Assembly: GCA_020205615.1 (NCBI GenBank)
Contig: CM035170.1
Coordinates: forward strand, 5,822,311 to 5,886,310
DNA: 64,000 nucleotides
Source: Panax quinquefolius
Lineage: Eukaryota; Streptophyta; Magnoliopsida; Apiales; Araliaceae
Reading direction: 5' to 3'
Part shown: positions 58,410 through 64,000 of the stretch, one piece after another
Layout of the letters: the number at the start of each line of letters is the position of its first letter
Numbering within the stretch: the first letter of the stretch is position 1
The notes under the pieces: model-generated
Told to the model about the DNA's origin: nothing
Seen by the model: the letters and a program-made list of their open reading frames with translations, nothing else
Database searches by the model: none
Made by a program: the position numbers and the translations under genes

Positions 58410-60679
58410 GCTTTGTTCAATTATTATACAATGAATTGTTGCATAGTATCTCACGTTATTTGAGTCAATTATTGTCAATATTTTATATATTATTAAATCA
58501 ATAATTGAGACGACAAGGTCACTAATATTATTATTTATAATATTAACGATGTCTAGAAGTTCTGTCAAGGAGAGGTTTGGTCACCTAATTGCGCGCCAAT
58601 AGGGAGAAATCTTTATTGGAAAGCCCCATCTTTCCTGTGAACGACCTCGTCGAATAATATTGTCAATTATAATAATGGTGATAAAGTTTGTTTTATTAGT
58701 ATTATTAATGTAATAAAATGTAGAAACTTTTTATATAAAAATGTAATACTTTTATAAAGTTATTCGTTTTATTAGACTATAAATAGAATATATAATATTC
58801 TATTATGTAGTATTTTGTATAGTAAAATCTTTTTATATAAAATAGAATACTTTTATAAAGTTATTTATTTTATTAAATAATAATTAGAATATATTATATT
58901 TTATTATGCATAGTGTTGCATAGTGTTTTGTATAGTAAAATCTTTTATATAAAAATGTAATACTTTTATAAAGTTATTTGTTTTATTAGATTATAAATAG
59001 AATATATTATATTTTATTTAAAAGATTTTGTTTTAAATCTGAACCGTCTGCTTAAAGTAAATCAATCTGGACCGCTCATAAATTAGTTACTATATCTGGT
59101 CCATTCTTCTATAATAGAAGCTCATTCCTTCATTATTTCTTACGAATTCACCAAAACTCTAGATAGAGAAAACTATAGAGAGAAAGAAGAAAAGTGTTCT
59201 ACTTTCTTCACTACTTCTATATCCAAGACTCTTCTTTCTAAGGTAGGGAATATTATTTGTTGTACTCGTAAGGGGTATTATTTCTTTCGTATTCATGAAG
59301 ATAAATTTTGTTATTCCATTCTTTATTATTCTGTTGGAATAACCTGTATACGCGGGCTACCCTATACTTGGTGAAATTCTTCCATTATTCCATTCTTTAT
59401 CATTATGTTGAATAACTTTGTCTACATCAAGTAATCTGCATGCATGGTGATTTTGTTATTATTTCGCTTCTTTATCATTCCGATTTGGAACATCCTATGC
59501 GTGCTTTTACGCATGACCGGTTCCATTATTTATCATTCTCGTTGGAACATCCCGTCATGCGCGCTTCGCACGACCGGTTCCGTTATTTATTATTCGTTAT
59601 AATAATCATGCATGCATGCGATTATCGCATGCACGGTGATTTCTTTTATTATTCCATTCTTTATTATACTCAGTTGGTTAAAGTTTTGACTTCTATACTC
59701 CATGAAATTAGTGGAATATCCTTGATATTTGCGCTTCATCCAGTATCTTTTCATGAAAATATTCTTCTGAGCATTCTTGAATTTTACTCCACAAAGAAGT
59801 ACCATGTTGACAATTTGGACGTTATTTGTTCCTGGATAAATTAATTCTTGAACTTGTTTTATTTAATTCTTATATCATTATCATCATCCTCATGTTTATA
59901 TTATGTTGAAAGTCATATGTGGCCTGTAGTGTATAGATGGACTTGGTATGATTATGACCAGGGATTATTCAGTGTAATCATGACCGTAATGTTACAAGTG
60001 ATGTGAAAAAAGTTCTCATTGACCCGAGTGCATTGATGGACAGTTGTTGGCATGATCATGACCATTCATGAATTCACGAATATCCTTGGCCCGTAGTGCA
60101 TGGATAATTTTTGGTCGTGATACTAAAGAATATCCTTGGCCGTAGTGCAGGGGTGATTCAATGATGTGGATTATTTATTAAGCTGAGACTCGGCGATAAA
60201 AGTGATGAAAAACCTTTTAAATCATAAAAGATAGTAGATTTTATTTTCTACTTGACTCTTTTATTGGATTGCTTGTTCCGCTGCAGTTAAACTTGATGTT
60301 TGTTATATTGTATCAGTTTAACACTATTGAAGACTAAAGATAATTTATTCTACTTTATCTTAGTCATAATATTTCTTACTGGGCTAGTTGAGCTTACCCT
60401 TTCTTTCACTGTTCTCTTCAGGAAATGAGAACATAGCAGGGACTATTCGGGGAACGGAGTGACGGTCCAGAGGATAGCATTAGTAGTCCTCACTATTCTG
60501 TGAAATAGTGTGTTAATAAATGTATTGAGGACTTATTTTGAGTTTTAATCTTTGTCTGAAGACAATGTTTGTATTAAAACTCACAGCTCATGTTGTACAT
60601 TTAAGATTGTATTTGAATTTTGTACCATGTATTTGGCAACTTAAGATGGGTGATGTATACCTATTTTGGGGGCGTCACA
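58410..60679 (+). repeat. E1 3' LTR, second part (TA-rich subtype)
   Basis: It resumes E1 U3, contains the conserved block at about 58545-58645 and then three or four units of about 110 bp with ATACTTTTATAAAGTTATT (58690-59035) shared with S1 and absent from C, D and the E1 5' LTR. Then follow a damaged TATA box (CTATAATAGAAGC, about 59110), the hairpin array (59305-59650), GGCC-TAGTG modules (59920-60160) and the end GGGGGCGTCACA at 60679. Confidence 0.87.
59305..59650 (+). repeat. Hairpin-module array, E1 3' LTR
   Basis: GTTATTCCA/TGGAATAAC (59310-59318, 59335-59343); ATGCGT/ACGCAT (59497-59502, 59509-59514); GTTCCA/TGGAAC (59520-59525, 59543-59548); GCGCGCTTCGCACG-type and ATGCGATTATCGCAT near 59560 and 59617. 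Long-stem and short-stem hairpins alternate. Confidence 0.7.
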
Positions 60680-60683
60680 TATG

Positions 60684-60734
60684 GGGTTCCATCCACAGCA
60701 ACCGGTTGCTGTGGAGCAACCCTTTTGCTTGTTG

Positions 60735-60738
<4 letters not shown>
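60684..60738 (+). mobile_element. Truncated MITE end, (TA)n-associated type
   Basis: GGGTTCCATCCACAGCAACC and GGAGCAACCCTTTTGC match the terminal repeat of the element at 60785-60960. It is followed directly by a (TA)n run (60741-60784). Only the left end is present. Confidence 0.7.
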
Positions 60739-60784
<46 letters not shown>

Positions 60785-60958
60785 GGATTCCATCCACAAA
60801 GAATCTGGGTTGTTGGGGAGCAACCCTTTTAGCCCAAATTTAACTATAACTTTGTGTAGCCATTGTTACTTAGTTTTTTTTTTTTATAAGCCGCTACAGG
60901 TTGTAGCGGCTGGGCCAAAAGGGGTTGCTCCCAACAATCGGTTGCTGTGGATGGAGAC

Positions 60959-60960
<2 letters not shown>
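60785..60960 (+). mobile_element. 176-bp MITE flanked by (TA)n
   Basis: Left end GGATTCCATCCACAAAGAAT...GGGGAGCAACCCTTTTAGCC; right end, inverted, GGGTCTCCATCCACAGCAAC...GGGAGCAACCCCTTTTGGCC. The terminal inverted repeats are about 45 bp and imperfect. A central GCCGCTACAGGTTGTAGCGGC is a perfect palindrome arm pair. (TA)n tracts flank both ends, as in known microsatellite-targeting MITEs. Confidence 0.75.
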
Positions 60961-61003
<43 letters not shown>

Positions 61004-61006
<3 letters not shown>

Positions 61007-61262
61007 GAATCTAGTTCGGGATCCCGAATTTTATAAAATACTGGATTTTTTTTAAATAACTAAAAAAAATTAATATTTTATGGAACTGAAATTTTTACAT
61101 AATACAGTGTTTTTGGTGTGTTTAGGATACATATAACAAAATATGTCTGTACATACTATACAGTCTGTACAGACATGTTTTATAAAAATATATTCCAATT
61201 CCATAAAATATTTAAAAAAAAAGTCCGTATTTTAACCCTGTTCGGGAGTCCGGACAGGATCC
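61004..61262 (+). mobile_element. About 260-bp MITE between (TA)n and (CT)n tracts
   Basis: Left end AGTTCGGGATCCCGAATTTT and right end, inverted, GTCCGGACTCCCGAACAGGG begin imperfect inverted repeats of about 90 bp, both including ATTTTATGGAA. The centre holds ATGTCTGTACA and TGTACAGACAT as an exact 11-bp pair (about 61143-61175). The flanks are (TA)n on the left (60961-61003) and (CT)n-(TA)n on the right (61264-61330). Confidence 0.65.
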
Positions 61263-61280
61263 TTTCTCTCTTTCTCTCTT

Positions 61281-61332
<52 letters not shown>

Positions 61333-61334
<2 letters not shown>

Positions 61335-61545
61335 GTTCCCATTCATAGCAATCAATTGCTAAGAGTACTATTTCAGCAATCATCACCTACACCGTTGATG
61401 AATATCATTAATGGTTGAGATTTAAAAATATAAAAACCTAGCCGGCAGTCACTACAAATTGTAGCGGCAATGATAAAACTTGTAACGGATGGGTAATTTA
61501 CTAAAGTGCCCCTTGAATTCTTGATCAAACTGTTGGAACAATCAC
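61333..61545 (+). mobile_element. Left part of a larger foldback/MITE
   Basis: It begins AGTTCCCATTCATAGCAATC, resembling the end of the 60785 element, next to a (TA)n tract. Its inner part (61468-61545, CTTGTAACGGATGGG to TGTTGGAACAATCA) is inverted at 62503-62570, giving arms of about 70 bp around an insertion of about 960 bp. The right arm borders another (TA)n tract. Confidence 0.6.
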
Positions 61546-62277
61546 TACTAAAAAATGGTCATTTGTAATGGCCAAAATTCATCACAAAAAGTAGGAAAAC
61601 AATCACGAAATGTTTACGTGATGGCTTTAAGCATCCCAATGGTCGTCTTGTATACGCCCATCATGAAAGGTTTTACGTGATGATTTTGACAATCACGCAA
61701 ATGCTTAGTGCTTTTGTGATGATTAATACAATCACATTAACACATAATTTATTGTGATTGTCAAAGTCATCACACAAAAAATAAGACTTTAGGGATCAAA
61801 TGTAAGAACGTGAATCTCTATTTACATATAATTTATTTCACTGTATTAATTGTAATTATATTAATTGTATCAAATGATACTTGTAGGATTCGAACCCTCT
61901 CCCATTTGCAAACTAAATAACGAGTATTACCACTACACCAAAGTCCAGATCATGATTATAATTTTAAAACAAAATATAAAAGAAAACATATGTGAGTTGA
62001 CTTACTAAACAAAATTACTTCCACATAAGATTTGGTGATTGCAATGGCAGTCACAAATACTTTATAATGATGGTAAAATTAGTCATCACTAAGAGCAATC
62101 ATATATTTTATTATTTTGTGATGACTTGAAAATTTCATCACAAAATACCTTCTTTTTGTAATTGCAAATAAAAATCGTAACAAAAATCTATCTTTTTTAA
62201 TGATTGTCACGACCGTCATAAAATATTATTTTGATTATTTCTTACATTAAAATATTAGTGATAACTTAAATGCAATT
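61546..62277. mobile_element. CACTA-like non-autonomous element
   Basis: CACTACTAAAAAATGG (from about 61547) fits a plant CACTA/En-Spm terminus. The interior is rich in short direct and inverted ATCACAAAA / TTTTGTGATGA repeats like CACTA subterminal repeats. The right end is unclear: ATATTAGTG near 62262 is a possible decayed copy of the inverted terminus. No transposase is present. The superfamily call rests on one end. Confidence 0.5.
61880..61948 (-). ncRNA. tRNA-like sequence (probable SINE or tRNA pseudogene)
   Basis: On the minus strand TGGTGTAGTGGTAAT (A-box type, 61926-61940) is followed after about 30 bp by GGGTTCGAATCC (B box, 61886-61897). The layout is that of a tRNA or tRNA-derived SINE head. 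I could not close a full acceptor stem (5' TGGACTT against 3' TACAAG), so a working tRNA is unlikely. Confidence 0.45.
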
Positions 62278-62359
62278 AATCAATATATTGTATGTGTACT
62301 TGCTACCTACATGTTGTTGTTGCTGATGAGTTTGAATTTTGGAGTAAGTTTCTAGACAA

Positions 62360-62399
<40 letters not shown>

Positions 62400-62508
62400 T
62401 TCTTATTACACACTAATATTACTGTTAAAAAATTGTCTCGAGACTTACTCAAAAATTCAAACTCATCAACCGCTACGGTATGTAGCGGCACATACAATAT
62501 ATTGATTG
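62278..62508. mobile_element. Foldback element with central (ATT)n
   Basis: The left arm (about 62278-62362, including TGATGAGTTTGAATTTTGGA and TTCTAGACAATTTT) and the right arm (about 62430-62505, inverse TGATGAGTTTGAATTTTTGA and CTCGAGACAATTTTTT) pair over about 80 bp. Between them lies (ATT)n at 62362-62400. CCGCTACGGTATGTAGCGG in the right arm is a local palindrome that has decayed in the left arm. Confidence 0.7.
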
Positions 62509-62593
62509 TTCCAACAGTTTGATCAAGAATTCAAGGGACATTTCAGTAAATTTCTCATCCGCTACAAGCTTTATATATATATATATATATATA

Positions 62594-62773
62594 GGCAATA
62601 TGATCATACACAGCTGTGTATATTTTATTCGTGTACAGTCTGTCAAAATTACGTCGTTTTGTCATATTTGTTTTTAATTTTTGATTTAAAATAAGAGAAT
62701 ATGCCAAAGCGACATAATTTTGGCATACTGTGTATAAATAAAACATATACAACTGTGTATGACCATTATTCCC
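62594..62773. mobile_element. 180-bp near-palindromic MITE in (TA)n
   Basis: Left arm 62594-62670 (GGCAATATGATCATACACAG, then TCAAAATTACGTCG) and right arm 62697-62773 (inverse GGGAATAATGGTCATACACAG, then CCAAAATTATGTCG) pair over almost the whole element, leaving a spacer of about 26 bp. (TA)n lies on both sides. Confidence 0.8.
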
Positions 62774-63070
62774 TATATATATTTATATTATCTTTTTTTG
62801 ACAAAGTTCTAAAATAACAAGAGGGAATAATTTTAACTAGACTCAATGTCATATCTCCTATAGTCTCATATTGAAATTTGAAACTTAATAATATAAATAT
62901 TTTTTTAAAATAGATAAAAATGAATAAAATTGCGCAATTCTTCAATACGAATAACGAAAAGAAAGTCGTCTTGATTACCTCATACCCAAATTTGAATAGA
63001 TCTGTCATTTCTTATTAACTCAAATCAAACCTCATCCACAGAAATATCATAAACCTGAAAAAAAAATATA
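62774..63070. other. AT-rich sequence, no feature recognised
   Basis: About 300 bp with no homology I recognise. A minus-strand frame of 80 codons spans it but has no motif and the composition of AT-rich non-coding DNA. Confidence 0.4.
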
Positions 63071-63688
63071 CAGTAGAACCTCTGTAAATTAATATTGTTG
63101 GGATTGAAATTTTTTATTAATTTAATTAGCGAGTTATTATTTAATCAATAAATTAATAATTTATTAATTTAAAGAGTGTTTTTCTATTCGATGAACATAA
63201 ATTTAATTACATTAAAATTATTACATTTTATTGATCTTTTTATCATATTTTTTTGATGCAATGTATCATACTTATTAAATTAATATGTATCATACTTGTG
63301 AGATTGATACAATACCTTTGCAGCCAATACCGCGAAAGGAAACACTCAATACGTCAATAACTCTTCAAGTTTTTATTACAATTCGAGAATGCAACACTTG
63401 AACTTTTGGACGCAATGAGAAAAATTAATGATAAAATTCAAGACTAAACAAACGAGAATAGAATCATATTTTACAAGATTACCCTGGATTTATTTGTAAT
63501 TTAAAAGAATTATTAATTTATGATTTTGATGTGACCATATATTTATATAAGGGTCTTTTTAAAAATTATTATTTTATAATTTTATCGAAATTATTAATTT
63601 ATCCCATTAACCCAAGTTGGGACTGGGAAAAATATTATTTTAAAGAGATTATTAATTTATTGAATATTAATTTATAAAGGTTTTACTG
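63071..63688 (+). mobile_element. Emigrant/pogo-like DNA transposon remnant
   Basis: Terminal inverted repeats CAGTAGAACCTCTGTAAATT and (inverse of right end) CAGTAAAACCTTTATAAATT lie between TA dinucleotides (63069-63070, 63689-63690). These ends and the TA target are those of plant Emigrant MITEs and related pogo-like elements of the Tc1/mariner superfamily. Unlike most MITEs, the interior retains coding homology: plus-strand FKFLLQFENATLELLDAMRK followed by INDKIQD and a stop (about 63366-63447), resembling the C-terminus of plant pogo/jerky-type transposases, with ETLNTS-like residues just upstream in another frame. The DDE domain is absent. Confidence 0.75.
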
Positions 63689-64000
63689 TATATTGTAGAT
63701 TGAGAAAGCCTCAAACCAAGAGGAAAAGACTCCATATATTAAAGGAAAGAATGTTAAAAAGAAAATTGGGGGAAGGCCTATTTAGTATATGTAACAATTA
63801 TGGTCAATCTCGAGTTCGAATCAAATTATTAGGTAGGCTCAATGCGTTGTTTTAATAATATTCTTTTGAGTTATTTTAATCCACCGCAAGTTCACAGAAA
63901 AAGTCTTAATTAAAGATATTAATAATAGCATCTTGAATTCTTATATACACATCTAAATATTTCAAATGTTACGATACGAGACTGATGTGTTATAATATAA
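63689..64000. other. AT-rich sequence at window end
   Basis: No gene is visible. CTCGAGTTCGAATCAAATTA at about 63807-63826 resembles a B box, but I found no matching A box, so I do not call a SINE. Confidence 0.4.

Larger units (their letters stand above)
2338..60679 (+). mobile_element. E1: outermost Ty3/gypsy chromovirus element, split by three insertions
   Basis: The pieces in order are: truncated 5' LTR 2338-4537, primer-binding site 4538, gag 4725-5433 and 31198-31580, protease to 31909, the rest of pol 44994-48213, and 3' LTR 48225-48625 plus 58410-60679. The gag pieces join across S1 at a TGTTG/TGTTA duplication and the protease pieces join across X at CTCAC. The C-terminal chromodomain places it among chromoviruses, probably near the Tekay/Del group. 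Its two LTRs are of different subtypes, so it may be a recombinant of two related elements. It is not capable of autonomous movement. Confidence 0.85.

Noticed and set aside
58245..58568. 107-codon minus-strand frame
   Set aside because: It spans the junction of the F and E1 LTRs, so it is accidental.
60740..61330. Dipeptide-repeat (Ile-Tyr) proteins
   Set aside because: These are translations of (TA)n microsatellites.
61880..61948. Functional tRNA gene on the minus strand
   Set aside because: A and B boxes are good, but the acceptor and anticodon stems do not close, and the sequence lies inside transposon debris.

Overview
This is eukaryotic DNA, most likely from a flowering plant. It is AT-rich and consists almost entirely of nested LTR retrotransposons: Ty3/gypsy chromoviruses with a C-terminal chromodomain, and one Ty1/copia element. 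The remainder is small DNA-transposon debris typical of plant genomes: a FAR1/MULE transposase relic, (TA)n-flanked MITEs, a CACTA-like end and an Emigrant/pogo-like element. I see no intact host gene, no rRNA gene, no convincing functional tRNA gene and no CRISPR array. Every open frame longer than about 100 codons that I could interpret belongs to a transposon polyprotein, and all of these are broken by stops, frameshifts or insertions.

Layout. 1-183: start of an LTR (family A, minus strand), inserted in a FAR1/MULE transposase relic (184-911, minus). 912-2337: AT-rich non-coding DNA with a SINE-like tRNA-type promoter and a perfect 17-bp inverted repeat. 2338-60679: one old plus-strand gypsy element, E1 (family A), split by three insertions. 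Insertion 1 (5434-31197) is a minus-strand family A solo LTR, S1, in the E1 gag. S1 is itself split by a full plus-strand family A element, D (5464-28347). D carries a truncated minus-strand gypsy fragment, C (7291-11775), in its 5' LTR and a complete 9.1-kb minus-strand copia element, K (18271-27386), in its 3' LTR. Insertion 2 (31910-44993) is a rearranged minus-strand gypsy element, X, in the E1 protease; X holds a solo LTR of family F, S2 (35798-38620), in its integrase. Insertion 3 (48626-58409) is a full plus-strand gypsy element, F, in the E1 3' LTR. 60680-64000: a cluster of (TA)n-flanked MITEs and foldbacks, a CACTA-like element and an Emigrant-like element.

The insertion order is supported by target-site duplications read directly from the sequence: CATCA (D), CTGGT (K), CTCAC (X), CAAGT (S2), TGTTG/TGTTA (S1) and GTTTT/GCTTT (F). 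This gives an insertion depth of four inside E1.

Each gypsy element once encoded gag (with CCHC knuckles), an aspartic protease (DTGS), reverse transcriptase (FIDDILIYS), RNase H, an integrase (HHCC plus DDE) and, in C, D, E1 and F, a chromodomain ending close to IPGTYPNFEDEIS. None is intact. The least explained signal lies in the LTRs rather than the genes. Downstream of the TATA box, families A and F carry tandem arrays of short inverted repeats whose stem sequences change while pairing is largely kept, including a repeated module with a GGCCCGTAGTG-type loop shared by both families. Many of the reading-frame breaks fall on CAG/CTG trinucleotides, including those of all four gypsy primer-binding sites that can be read, which points either to base-calling error at methylated CHG sites or to a CHG-directed decay process.
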